Origin: Diadema setosum
Taxonomy: Eukaryota; Echinodermata; Echinoidea; Diadematoida; Diadematidae
Length of the DNA stretch: 64,000 nucleotides
NCBI RefSeq assembly: GCF_964275005.1
Contig: NW_027307649.1
Location: 1,131,001-1,195,000 of the forward strand
Direction of reading: 5' to 3'
Both the position numbers and the translations under genes were made by a program. Below the pieces are notes generated by a model. That model had not been told where the DNA came from. It ran no database searches and saw only the letters and a list, made by a program, of their open reading frames with translations. Each line of letters begins with the position of its first letter. Positions within the stretch are counted from its first letter, which is position 1. This document shows positions 11,901 to 26,900 of the stretch, piece by piece.

Positions 11901-14900
11901 AGATGGAGTGACAAGAGAAAACAATGGTCAGGTCTGCCTGAATTAAAGTGGGTCCCTCTTAGACAAGTTTAACCCACTTGAATACACAATGCCCCAAGTT
12001 TCATTTTTGGCTAAATGAGGTAATGCCGTCATAGAACAAAAAATAACAACTAAAATTTACATGAGTTTGAGTGTTTGGCATCTATTTGCATGCAGAGTTT
12101 AAGCCTTGTGAGTGTGGACAAGTGTGATTTGGTTTGAAAACTGCGAAAAAAGGTCATTTGGCCGAGAAAGCAGGAATTTCATAATCATGTTAAAATATAA
12201 AGTTTATCATCTTCACTTTCTCCTATCCAAACCTGAAAAAGGCCAATACTTAGAAATTCTGAACTTTTTGGATTTAACTACAAGCATGTTGATATGGCAT
12301 TCTGAATGAACCTATTGCCTTGAATTCCAAAAACTTAGTTCCAATAAAATCTATGAAACATTTTCATTGGGAAGCCTTTATATTTTGTTGTGGGTTTAGT
12401 TGTGTGTTTTGTTTTGTTTTTTGACTGTTTATTTGTTATTTAAAAATATTAATGTTCCAACATCAGAACAACTAGGTTGGGCAAGTTCTTCTTAAAACCC
12501 TCCTGGTTACAGGTGAAAAATGGTTTACCTGAGAATAAAACTGCTGGAGGAATGCTTTCTTGCTCGCTGGAATGACAGCTTCAAGGTGGGGCTGAAGCAA
12601 CTCAAACTGGCTGGCAAGGAAGATTCTGATGGAAACAAAAACAAAACAAAAGGATTTCCAGACAGACGGTGCAATACAAGGTGAAATTAACACATTCAGA
12701 AGAAGAAGAAATAAACCAAAAACGCTCGAACACATTTGATTCCAGCAATAACAGTACAGAGTTAACATTATTAGCATATTGCTTGCTTGCACAGCACCTC
12801 TATACAAATAAAACACTTTAATATCTGGACAATCCTTTACATGTAGCTGCCAATCTGCAATCAAATCTCTGCCGGCAAATTTATGGTATGTTTTGTCTTT
12901 CGTTTTGATATTGATATCAGGAATCATTTCCTGATTTCCTAGTCAAGCATGCAAAAAGAAAAACATTGGCACGGCAAATAAAGGCGAACGTTGGGACCAA
13001 ATGTACCACAATGAAATATCTGTACACAAATTTCCGTTTAATCTGAGTAAGCAACCAAAGAATCCTCTATTCTTTTCACTATTCAGTCAACAGTCCGTGA
13101 ACAAAACATTCAAATGCTGAAGAAGAAAACGACCAAGCAGTTCCAGGATTTTAGATGAAGGCATTGAAGATAGAGAGTCGGTACAGTGATATGACCACAG
13201 TGTGCCTATTGGACTATCAATATGTGATTTGAAAAAGGGAGGGGGAGGGTGTCCAAAACCAGCCCTTCAAACATGGCCATCCTGGTCAACTCAGTCTGGC
13301 TAACCAATTGCTACGCCATTTTATTTTGCATGTATAACATACATGCATATCTGCCAACCCTACAACTTAATAAATCTGAACAAACAAAGAAAAATTATTT
13401 TAAAAACTGAACTTTCATAAATTTCATATACTTTACTATTAAAGGTAGGGGATACCTTTTACAGACCTCCCAAAATGCAGCAAAACATTAAATATGAACC
13501 TCAGGGGACTTATTTAGGCCACTGCTGAAAAATTTGGAAGTCAACAGTTATCTACAATTTGAATAATGCACAAAACTCAACTACTCAGTAGTTCTGTGTG
13601 TCAGCCACACTTAAGCCTTTTTGTTGCAGTCTTCTGTATTTTTTATCTATAAACACAAATATAAAAGTATAAGAGCTGATGTAATAACATATAGAGTGTG
13701 TGGCAAGAATGTATATAGAAATGTTTGTAAGTTTTGATGAACTTTCTTCACAAAATATACATGATGGACACACATGCAGTGCATGGGTCTGCAAAGGTAG
13801 CCTAGTAATGTACTGGAATTTACAGTGAGCCCCGAAAAAAATTCAATTCAAAATCTAACGGTCAATAAAAATGTACTTACTGTTACCTTCCACTTTCAAT
13901 ACTTTATGGGAGTTTCTAAAATGATACTCTCTTCAACATACCACTGTATTTATACAACTCTTCATTTAAGGTATGCAAATGGGATTCCCTACCTTTAACA
14001 GATATTTCCAAAAATCAGAAGACACTGAAATTAATGTGTTTTCTTTCAGTGAAAAATCTGAATAGTCAGATTAAAACTGAACAGTTGGCAGGTATGTAAT
14101 CGAATACATGATAAACTGCAATAAAATATTTTATATTTGTCACCATAAACTGAAGAAAATGCTTGATGACAAATAAGCTGGTAAAATAAATATCAGGGAA
14201 ACCTGACATAACTTTCAAGAATGGAAGTTAGTCAAACCTTAATAAAAATATGATGAGACAGATCATTGTAATGATCTTGTAATATGAGTCACATGCCCAA
14301 AACTGATTGATTACAGGATTAACAGGTCGTATTGTAAGATATCACTAATATCTAAAGAAGTGACCGTGATGGTTCTGAGAGGTACTGTTGGGGGTACCAT
14401 TCCTATGAGAATTTACTGCTATCTGCAGTGACAAGTTTTATGTATTTCACACTCCTGCACACTCATCTGGGAAGGTTCATGGTTCAAAGCCCCCGAGTGT
14501 CCACTTACAGTGCCTCGGTTCCCACTACCCTCTCAGCAAGGCCGTAGAGTCCTTCATTACTGTTTAGATCCACGATGGGTGACACGTGAGGGAAGCCAAC
14601 CTTCATCTGCACAACACAGTAGGCAAGCAGAAAATGTGAAAAAAATGTAAATTAAAATTGGATGAAAGAAAAAGGGTGTGCAAGGATGCTACAAGTTCAC
14701 ATTCTCTTCCCAAATTCTTTTACCATGACTCACATGACTTACTAGGCATGGTGGCTATTACATTGACCGTACGAAAAAGAAAAGTTTGCAGCCACACAAA
14801 CACAAGACGTAATATTTTGCAATCCCTGTTTGCTGCCTGGTATTTAAAAAACAAACAAACAAAGATGACAATTGACCGAAACAATGAGCAAAGAATTGCA

Positions 14901-17900
14901 ATTCCTACAGAAAGGCTTTCTTGACTACTGACATATTTTTGGAAACAATTTTCGCATTTATATTCACAGGAACCTGACAACACATACAGCACCTTCGTGA
15001 GAGCTGCCTGCTATATTTGATCACCTATATGACTTGCTTGATGTAAACACCTCAGATATAGAAATTCTTTGTTGAAGGATAACACACTTCCACAGGTACA
15101 AAGGCCAGAATTCATAATATAGGCAATTTACATCTACTCCATGGATTATGCAAATTTTGACTGTGTATATGTCATGAAGGAGTCAGCATTTTTTTGTTCA
15201 GTTGTTTTTGGAAGAGTGTTCAACTATAGCATGATGAGCTTGAAGTCAACCAGTGTAGTCCAGTGAAATGTGAAAACATGGTACAACATATTAATCTGGT
15301 AAGGGTCACAACTTTATTTATCAGGACCACAGGAGCAAGGGCACTGTCTGACAAGCAAAGGATGAACACACTGACCTTGCCATCCAGGTGGCTGTGGGGT
15401 TGCTGCATCATCCCGGCATTAGGGTCGTGGTCGATCAGGTTGTCGCTGATGCGCTTCAGTGTCGTCCACAGCTTGCTCCCCAGAGAGGCCCCACTCATTG
15501 TACTCTGCACAGTGAGACAATTAGCAGCATCAGGGGGTGAGTTTGATCTCACATGATCAGACTCATGGTATCACATGATCAGGCTGAGTGCATCACATGA
15601 TCACGTTGAGAGTGTCATGTGAACAGACCTAGTCCATCACATGATCAGACTGAATGTGTATGCCATGTTATCTAGGAAATTTTCATGTCCAAAGAAAATT
15701 ACTAGTCTCGACTCTTACACTGATGGATGATAACTCCTGGCAAAATGCCTAGCTCCTTCTGAAGGAACCTGAAACAATTGGTCCAGTATTACCTTACTCA
15801 TTATCATTAGTGCGCTTTCTTCCTGACGTGTAAAACAATATCTTAACACTGATACATACAAACTGATTAATTTGGGGGGGGGGGGAGTTATCTTTTGAAG
15901 CAGACTGGAAAATGAAAAATAACTGAATTTGAGCTTCTCTTTAATACTTAATTAGATTTCTGACTTATGAAATCACGGAACTGGAATCCTAAGACACATA
16001 CCACATCAGTAGCGAAAAAGGTGTAGACAGCAAAGATGTAATAGTCGAAGAGCTGAGACATGCAGAGAACCACATCAAACGCTATCGGCTTCAGCACAGA
16101 CATCATGTTCATGTACTTGCCTGCATGGGAAGAATTAGGAGCACAGAGATACAATAAATCAACATAACACAAGTTTACTTATGGCCCATCCATTTCATAC
16201 TAGTTCACTTTGCTTTGCTTTGCTTTGCTCTATGTCACTTCATATGAATTTTCTTCGCTTTGTTTTTAATTGACACTGCTCAATTACTACTTTATCTATT
16301 ATAATGATAGATAAAAACAAATACACAAGGGTGAGAGAGCATTAGAAAATGTGTGAAGCACTGTGCTGCCTCAACCTTACTTCAAAAACACTGTACTGGG
16401 CATTAAACAAAACATTTCTTCTGCATGCTAGAATAGGCATTTGGGCAATGATCATAAACAGGCAAGTGCCCATAGCCCCAGGAGTGTGTTTTAGTTGTCC
16501 TACACAAGCATGCTATGTGGCTAGTGGGTTTCTAGCACCCTGCTATATGTATAGCTTCAGTAAAAACAAGTGCTCACAATGTGCCTTGTAACATCTCTTT
16601 CTTTTCTGTGTCTTGCATACATGTCTTTAATTTAGGCACTGGTTATTTTTAATGCACACTCTATGGAAGCACAAAGTACTGCAGATTCTGAATATTTTAC
16701 ATATGGTCACCAGTGGTAACAAATTCGCAAAATATCATGCCCGTGAAATATTCTGCATCTACAGTAATGGTCACCAGTGGAGAGGGTACTTTCTTACCAC
16801 AAAGCCTGAGTACTGTAAGAGTTGTGTTGGTAAGAATGGGACCCTTGGCATATTCCCTGTTTGCTTTCTTCTTCTTCAGTGAGTTCCTATTTGGAAAGAA
16901 ATACATTTGTGAGGGAGAAGCATATCACAGTGATGAGAGTCTTCATTCATATCACTACTGCACAGTCAGCAACAACATATCGCAAAAAGTGCCCCACATT
17001 ATAAACCATAGGAGGAGGAATGCCAATTTTAAAACAGAACCAAGGCCATAAAACAGAACAGAACCATGATTTTCTGTGATTTTACCATAAAAATATAACT
17101 CCTTTCCAGAAGCTTTGGTGAGATTTGAGAAGAAATAACAGCCATATCTGGAGACATCACTTTAATTCTTTTTCTTCTCAAAAAAAAAGAAGAAGAAATG
17201 CATGAAAAGTTTTCTCTAGGGTTAGCAAAATTGACAATCACAGACTGTACTGAAAACAGTAGAGAGGCATCAATGCACATAGTATCATTTTATGCTACGC
17301 CACCACAGTCACATGATAAGTACACGGTATGCATCTCTTTTATCTTCGTATGAACAATGAATTTGTGTTTGTACAGAGCATGTATGTACATATACATGTG
17401 CATGTATGTATGGATCTACAATGTATGCTTGTATGGATGTCTGTATGGATATGTCTGCCTGTAAGTGTGTGTGTACATATTGTATGTATCTACAATGTAT
17501 ATACAATTACTGCCACCTGTCGCTGGAATCACCTTTTGACTGGTTGTTCCCCAGTTCTCTCGTCCACGTAGTCCTGCTTCAACTCATCTGGGACATCGCT
17601 GTCATCGGAGTCCTCGTACCCTAAGAATTTTTCATTGCTCTGATGGAACATCAAGACCAGAAAGAAAAGAAAAGAATGCTGGGTCTCAGGGACATGTGTA
17701 TGTTACACTTTAATCTAACTCTGATAACTCTAAGAGAAAGCATCACCACTACCAGCATTTCATATTGTTAAGTACAAGAAAGAGTTGCTACAGTGACATT
17801 TCAGCACAAGGAGCCAATATTTTCAATAAAGCAAAACAGGAAGATTTTTGCATAATAACTGAACCCAATGCACACCTAGTCTAAGGTCTGTGTGTGTGTG

Positions 17901-20900
17901 TGGGGGGGGGGGGCAATTTCACTGTGCATCCTCATTTTAAATACTTATGCGACCACAGAATGATTCACAGAATAAGAATGAAGTGGATTTTTTTATAGTT
18001 TCTTCTTCACCACTTAGAGTTCATAGTAATAAATATCTAGAGTAAAATCTTATTCACAGACAGTAAAAGCAAAAAATAAAAACTTAGTAACAAAGAGAAT
18101 GCTCTGTATTAGAAATATGGAGTCTGTGAGTGCACATTACAGAACTCAACAGCCCAATCGCTTTGGCATTATTAGGCAAAAAACAAAAACCAAATATTTG
18201 TTCTTTTGAAGTCTTTACCCCATTTGCTGTTCCTTCCTCCTCGTCTTCATCCGTGGCAAACTGCTTGTCAAACGGACTCCCCTGGTCGGCGTACTTGACA
18301 AAGTAGCCCCGGTCCTGGTCGGTGGGCGAGAGGGGAACGTTGCGCCCCTCGCCCCGCCCCGGGGAGCCGAGGTAGTCCCTCATGAAGCGGAACTCGTGGA
18401 GGCTCTGGTAGGAGAAGTTGCTCTTCACAGGGCACGGCTCCCAGCCCTCGTTTTCCAGGAAGATGCGCAGCTCATCAATGCGAGCTCTGAACAGATAGGA
18501 CACAAAGAAAGACATTGTAGATGATCACAATTTCTGTTTTAATGTTAACAATGACAGTAGTGATGATGACATTACTGATATTAACATTAAGGATAAGAGT
18601 AGAAACAAAACTTGATACTGATGATACAACCATTTTTGTTGCATTATATACTTATGCTGCATTGTGATACACATTACTGTCAAATGTGTTGTAATGATAG
18701 ATGGAACAGATGGAATTATCTGAAATTATATACAGAGAGTTGTTGAATACTACTTATATGATTATGAAAGACTATGATTATATCTTTTGACTGGTAAATA
18801 ATTTTAAACTTTTGTTACAGATGCTTTACTAAATGTACCTATATTTTGTAGCACAAACAAGTTGTACTGGTCCTAACTGTAGAAAAAGCATCGTCCTTTC
18901 ATAATGGGAGAAAATTATGATAACTATACAATCCTTAATTGTAACTACACATGGTTTATCCCTAGTAAATTCATATCCCTTTGGTTCCTTGCAATATTTT
19001 CCATAAGTATGAATCTCTCTCTTGGTCCCTAGTGGATGTACATCTCTCAGTATGCCCCTGGAAATTATACATCTCTAAAGACCTGTGTCTGTACAATGCT
19101 GAGATGACACCCCTCCCCCTTCCTACCTGTGATAGCTCTTGAAGTAGTTGAGACTCTGCTGTCGAATAGAGTCGTGCAGTCCCTCAGACTTGCTACCACA
19201 AAACTCCTCTCCAACTGATATCAATCTGCAGCACCAAAGGGGACACAGAATAACAATATATTTTAGTAAAAGAAACATAAGGAAATATGGGTAGACAGAC
19301 AGAAAGACAGCAGATGAACAGGTATTCATTTCTCAAATAACACAGTGGGGCACAAAATCAAATACATACTCTTATCCTGAACATTATGAAGCACTGATAA
19401 TTTGTTCATAACCAGACTGACTTTCAAGGCCAAAAACAACCTATGAAATTAACAATACATGAAAACAATGCTATTTTACTGTGTGCTCATTCTTACTTTT
19501 CTTTACTTCTCTATTTATCTTCATCACATTCTTTATTTCCCCCCAGCTCTCCTCATCTACATCCACCAACTAGTGGAAGAAGCAGAGGAGCAGGAGATAT
19601 CATCATATCCTCCGACCATTTGCAAGAATTATCAAATCTACAAATGATTCCAAAAGAAAGCCATAAATACAAAAAAAAAAAGTTTTTGTAATAGGAAAGT
19701 ATTCAAATAATTACTAAAACATTTTTCTCCTTCTTCACTTCAGATTCTGTAAAGTTAGGAATGCTACTAAATGTCCAGCTCACCTGTTGACTAGATCCAG
19801 TACATAGATGAAGTCATCATACTTGAAGTTGGAAAGATCTGTGCCCTGAAGATACGTTTTGACCTTCTGCTGCACATCCTTGAATGTCAAACAAATAAAA
19901 CAAAAATAAAGACAGTCTAAGGCAGGAGAAGAAGAAATACCATACATTTGTATCATCCAAACTCTAACACATTTTAGAAATGTTATAATCCTGACAAGAA
20001 AAAGACAGAGAAAAACTACATCACATAACAAAGTAATACGACTGGAAAAGACCGTTACTTTGCTTTACTTTGTGCGTGTGGACTTTGTTGTTGTTTCTCT
20101 ATTAATAATTGTTCTGCTGTTTTCATTTCTATATCTATATAACCATATTGTAAAATTTGCTCACAACAGTGAAAGAACGTTTACACTATGAACATCAAAA
20201 TATCCTGCTGATGTGTTCACAGAAATGGTTACCTTGCTCGCAATACTGGAACAAATTTCAAGTTGAACTGCACACAAAATGGGTCTATTAGTAATTTCAT
20301 TGCAGATGTTGTAGCTTGGCAAAAGAAAGAAACTAGAAACTAACACATAACAACAAGACTGAGAAAACCATGTTGATACTATAATTCAGTTATTTCTGAT
20401 GATTAATTTGCAGTATAAATGAAAATGGGGAAAATGCCTCAACTACCACTACTGGTGACCCATTTGTATGCAAAGTACATGGCATTTTGAGATGGTATTC
20501 GTGAGGAGGCTACTCACCTGCCATATCCTAGCCAGCCCATGCTCCAATTTGGTCCTGATGTACTTTCTGCTAAAAGCCTCCTCAACATCACTGGCTTGAG
20601 TTATCTCCTCTGCAAAGATGAGAGGGAGACAACACCATTATTGAGGATATTAAACACAGGTACTGAGGATGACACCAGTATATGAGGATGACACTAGTAC
20701 TAACGATAACACTAGTACTGAAAATGACACCAGTATTCAGGATGATACAGGTATTATTAATTAACGATAACACAAGCATTAAGAATGACTTGTATTTAGG
20801 ATGACATCAGTATTGAGGGTGATACAGGTATTAAAGATAACACCAGCCCTATTTAAGAATAACGGCACGCTAGAATTGTCGATGACTTTGGTATTGAGGA

Positions 20901-23900
20901 TGTCACCAGTATTGTAACCAGTTACTACAGATGCATTAGTGTTATTAAAGGTGACATTGATATGTAGCATTCTAAGATTATCTCTCTATTTGACTCCATT
21001 ATCTCTCCAACAATAAAAAGGAACCTTAACAATCTTGTGCATAACATTAGAGTTCCATTACTCATCATATGACATCACTCTTCTAGATCACTACAAAGAT
21101 ACATCAAGTTTGTGGATTATCTTCCATTGCATTTGGGGGCTTAAATGTGATCTATAGCTCATAAAATCTGAGGGAATGAATTGACTAAGCACAATCAGCA
21201 TTCTTTTGCAAATCTACACCATTTCAAAGTCATTGAAAGACCTCTCTTCATGTCGCAAGGCTGAAGATCTCTCATTACTAACAATTCAAATCATCCTGAA
21301 TAGTCCCACATAAGGTCATCATGTAGGTCAGCCCGAGGGTCATTCCGAAAGTCACTCAAATATACATATTCGAAAAACTTTTTTTATGGGTCCATGATAA
21401 CCAATACACTTATTTTTCATTGGCTTTACCATATGAGATCATCTCATAATCCATTTCATACAATGAAAATAAGCACACACACACAAAGATGTCCTTTTCA
21501 TGATAAACAAGAGGAATAATTTTATGAAGGATGGGATGCACAGCAATGCACAGCAATTGCCTATTTGCGCACAATTATGTACGAGAAACAACAAAAGATA
21601 TCTTCATGTTTGGTACTTTTATGGAAAAACCCACAGGCCAACCCCACAGACAAATGCCACAGACTGACCCCACTGACCAACCCTGCTGACCACTGCCAAT
21701 GACCAACCTGATTCAGGGGTCACAGCCTGGTCACCGCTATCCTGCTTGTTGTGCCACTCCAGCGTCTTGTAGTAGCTCTTCATCACTTCCCACAATGCTT
21801 TGCATAGGTCTACCAGGCAAGGAATGTAGGTCTCCATGTGGATTTGCTGCAACAAATGAAAAACATGACACAAGTTAAAGGATCAACTCAAAATAGCAGT
21901 ATTCAAGCGTCTTCTTTCACAAAACAGTCAGTATAAACTGCAATATGGGCAAACTGCAGCTTCTATAGCTGCAACTTGGCACCAACCAATGAGCTACAAG
22001 TATTGCAGTTGTAACTATGGTATCTGCAGTTATTGCGATTTACAACTGAACATCTTTTTGATGAAATAAAGCCCAGATATCAAAGGAAGTATGTACCTCT
22101 GATCTCTGCCAATTAAGATAGCCTTTCAGGAAAAAACTAGAAATGTCGCTTTGGCGACTGGTATGCCTCCGCCATAATGCATGATTTTCCCAATAGGTCT
22201 AGATAGTACATGTGGACAATGTGTGATTACATTTTCACAAAATTGGCAAAACATTGAAATGACAAGTTTGTCACAAATGTGTTGAATGTTCACCTTCCTT
22301 GACCTAGGTTTAATTGGATGAATAGGAGAGCATGTATTTGGGATTTAAGGACTTTAACTCAACTTTGACCCATTCATACATTCAGGCATTGAGTAATTTT
22401 CAAGATACAGGTGTGGAGAAAAAGTGCAATTTCTGAATTGAATAGTAAATTGTTACCATTTTCATCTGGCCCTTGACCCTAAAATTCATAAGATAATCAC
22501 TTTCAGGTAGAACATGCATAATATGTACTATGTTTCAAGATAACTTGAGCCACTTCCGAGATATGGAGGAAAAAGTTAGTTCAGCACTGTCACTTGATCT
22601 TTGACCTTTTGACCTTTGAGGCAAAAAAAGAAGAAAAAAAAAAACTTTCCAGAGAATTTCTATTAGTTTACACATGTATGCATACACCAAGTGTAAAAAA
22701 AAAAATAACCCTGCTGGCATTGCATGATAGGAGGGAAATAGTAAAATTTTGAAGTGTTGCACTTGACCTTTGACCCCTGACCTTTGACCCCATGAACTCT
22801 ACATTCTCTAGATAATCACTTCCAGTCAGTATATGTATATACTATGTTCCATGAAGATACCTTGAACAATTTTCCAAGGTATGAAGAAAAAAAAAAAGAA
22901 GTTTTAATATTTTTACTTGACCTTTTGACCTTTGACCTTTGACCTCATGACCCAAACTTTCACCAGAGAATCTTAATTGGGTAATACATGTATACACTAA
23001 GTTTCAAGAAAATATCTTCAGGCATTCAATAGATATGGTGGAAATAGTGAAATTTTATGTATTTGACCCTGACCTTTTGACCTTTGACCTTTGACCTCAT
23101 GACCCAAACTTTCACCAGAGAATCTTAATTGGGTAATACATGTATACACTAAGTTTCAAGAAAGTATCTTCAGGCATTCAATAGATATGGGGGAAATAGT
23201 GAAATTTTATGTATTTGACCTTGACCTTTTGACCTTTGACCTTGAGCATGTGCACCCAAAAGTTGATAAGGCACAACTTCACCCCCTCATACACATACAT
23301 GCCAAGTTTCATTAGGATACTTCAACAGGTTTTGATAGTTACCTTGTCCACAAAATTCATTACGGACGGACGGAAGGACGGACGGACGGACGGACGGACA
23401 ACCCGAAAACATAATGCCTCCGGCACCACTTCGTGGCGGAGGCATAAAAAAAAAAAGTACATGTATGTCACAGGCACATGGAGTTGCTTATGCAGGAAGG
23501 GTGTGGCAGAAGCACAAGGAGATACCTAAGTCAGCTGGTACACATTTCACATGCGTAGCAAGACATATAGACATTTATGGCAGTGTAAAGATACACATGA
23601 TGTCTAAATAGATTGGTTTATCAATTATCTACATTTATGGACGTTTCTGCAATCCTGAAGTAGTAACGACCTACTCTATTAACCTGCATCTCAAAAACAT
23701 TTTTTAATACTTAGAATCCAGTTTGCATGTAGTTGTTGCTACGGTGGGTAAATCTCAGGCATGCTTTCAGGTTGTCAAGCAGAACCATTATCAGAAAGAC
23801 ATGCATTAAATTTGAATATGTCCGTAAACCAGTCTTTAAAAATTATGTCAGCATCAACCTACCGAGCATAGGTCACGATAGGGCATCTTCTGGAAGCGAG

Positions 23901-26900
23901 AGTCGGTGGGACCACTGACCAGCTGGACATAGCCCAGGACAATCTGGAAGGCTGTGTTGTGGATAGCACTGGTGAAGTGCATGTGCAGCTGGTCCATAGC
24001 TATCTGCATGGGACAATAAGGAGGGAATGGCATGAAAAGGAAAACTATATACATGATTATAAATTTATAATTAGTTTCCATTTATTACAATATTATAACT
24101 GCTCCTTCTTTATCCCTTTGTATTCCATTCCAAATAGCAATAGAACAGAATTTGCAAATGTATTTCAGACAAAGTTTCACTCAGAGGTTTTGATTAAATT
24201 GGCTCATTCCAATTATTAAAACCAACAAAAACAACTGACAGAAATGTGGATGAGACAACCAAATCAAGTATCACTACATCTTTGTTTAAAATTCATGGTA
24301 TGAAAGAGAAGTTAATACATGGAGAAGTAATAGCAACAAGAAATGTCGCTATGGCAACTGGTATGCCTCCGCCATAATAAATGGTTCTCCTAATAGGTCT
24401 ATAGTACATGTGGACAATGTGTGATTACATTTTCACAAAATTGGCAAATTAAAATGACAAGTTTGTCACAAATGTGTTGAATGTTCATCTTCCTTGACCT
24501 AGGTTTAATTGGATGAATAGGAGAGCATGTATTTGGAGATTTAGGAACTTTAACTTGACTTTGATCCATTCATAAGTTTATGCACTGAGTAATTTTCAAG
24601 GTATGGAGACAAAGTGCAATTTCTGTATTGAATAGTAAATTGTTGCCATTTTCATCTGGCCTTTGATCCTAAAAATCACTGTCAGACAGAACATGCATAA
24701 ATATGTAGTAAGTTTCAAGATAACTTGAACCATTTCCTAGTTTTGGAGGAAACAGTTAGTTCAGCACTTTCACTTGATCTTTGACCTTTTGACCTTTGAG
24801 CCAAAAAAAAAGAAAAAAAATTAAGAGAGAATCTCTATTGGGTTATATTGTACATGCATACACCCAGTGCAAAAAAATAATCCTGCTGGCATTGCATAAA
24901 TATGAGGGAAATAGTAAAATTTTGAGGTGTTGCCCTTGACCTTTGACCCCTGACCTTTGACCCCATGAACCCTAGATTCTCTAGATAATCACTGCCAGTC
25001 AGTACATGTATATATATACTATGTTCCATGAAGAAACCTTGAACAATTTCCAAGGCACAGAGAAAAAAGTGAAATTTTAGTATTTTTACTTGACCTTTTG
25101 ACCTTTGACCTCATGACCCCAAACTTTCACCAGAGAATCTTAATTGGGTAATACATGTATACACTAAGTTTCAAGAAAATATCTTAATTGGGTAATACAT
25201 GTATACACTAAGTTTCAAGAAAATATCTTCAGGCAATGCATAGATACACAAAACTATGGAGGAAATAGTGAAATTTTATGTATTTGACCTTTGACCTTGA
25301 GCATATGCACCCAAAAGTTGATAGGCACAACTTAACCACCTAATACACATACATATCAAGTTTCATTAGGAAACCTCACAAGGTTTTTTTAGTTACGCTT
25401 GCCACAAAATTCATTACAGACGGACAGAAGGACGGAAGGACGGAAGGACGGACGGAAGGACGGACGGACGGACAACCCGAAAACATAATGCCTCCGGCAC
25501 CACTTCATGGCGGAGGCATAAAAAACAATGATTAAACACTGAAAATCTGCGGGGAAAGAATGGATTTGTAGAGTGGAATCATCTTACATGTGTCTTGCCA
25601 AGGAGACGGTATGCAGCCTGTAACTTCTCGTAGTGCCTGATGTCAAAGCTGTTACAAGTCTTGGCCAGTGCGTGATCGAGTTGTTCCTGTCATGAGAGAG
25701 GAGCATATTAAGTAATCATCAAATAAGTAGACATTCATATGAATGTATTCAACAACAAAGTGAGAAGCTTTGTCTCCATGAATAGAAATCAAAACTGCAC
25801 ACACAGAATGCTATTAAAAGAGAAATTCAATCATACAGCTGCAAATATTCTCTGAATAGGCAGACGTAACAGTAGCCCTACATTAGCTGGTGTAACAGCA
25901 CCTTTACATTAACTGATGTAACAATGCCTTTACATTAGATAGTGTAACAGTACCTTTACCTTAGAAAGTGTAACAGTACCTTTACATTAGCTAGTGTAAC
26001 AGACTGAATTATGACTTGCTTTATGCAGCTGACAATGAAGCAATGAAAGCCTGTAAGCAAGCATCTTCATGACTGACGTCTTGGAGTCCCGTCCAAAGGA
26101 CAAGACGATGATATCAATATCGGGTCTTGCCTACAGGTCACAATTTCTGCTGCGAGCAATCTCCAACCAGGGACCTTAGAATTGATTGGTTAAAGTCACG
26201 TCTACTGAGCCTTTCAAGCTCTGTCATGTTTACATTTCAACTGGTTAAGTGGAAAAAGTATGAAGCGCTATTTTCAAATGTACACATTTCTTGTTCAATG
26301 TGCACTTATCATCAAAAAGGATAAAAAATAGTTCCTCTTACCTCTATAGTTTCTAATGTATCCTGAAGTTTCGAGCTGAGTTCACTGTAGCAATGTGATA
26401 TTCACAGAGAAGTGTTAATCACATGAGATTTATGAAAAGTCCTCATAAAAATGTTTGAAGGGCACATCTAATTATGGCATGCACAATCAACCACTCCAAT
26501 CCAGAAACATTTTGAGCCACATTCTTTTGTCACTTTATCATGCTTTAAACAATCATTTTATTTGTTGTTCATGCACTCTATTATCACCAGTTATTCTTTC
26601 TTTTTTTAATGAACATCACATATCTATATGTATTAAAGGTCACATTACCAACTCCTGCCAAGGTCAAAAGTACACTTTATCCTCCACTGTAATGCTATTG
26701 TAAGGTCATGAATTCCATAAAAGTCTATTGAAGATTTGATGTTGAGTTGGGAGGCAATGAGTGGAGTACTGCAATTTTCCCCAACACACACACACACACA
26801 ATCTCGGGGAGTCATGGGATTTTTTTTTTTTTTTTTTTACTATTTTATGTCCATCTGGGAATAATCACTGCAACTTCAAGTTATCTTTAACAGTTATCTT

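Noticed and set aside
12472..12927. 151-codon minus-strand frame
   Set aside because: Only 12,529-12,625 is a real VPS50 exon with splice sites on both sides; the rest of the frame is intron read-through.
25866..25995. Regularly spaced repeats considered as a CRISPR-like array
   Set aside because: Units are contiguous with no spacers, and the window is animal DNA; it is an ordinary tandem repeat.
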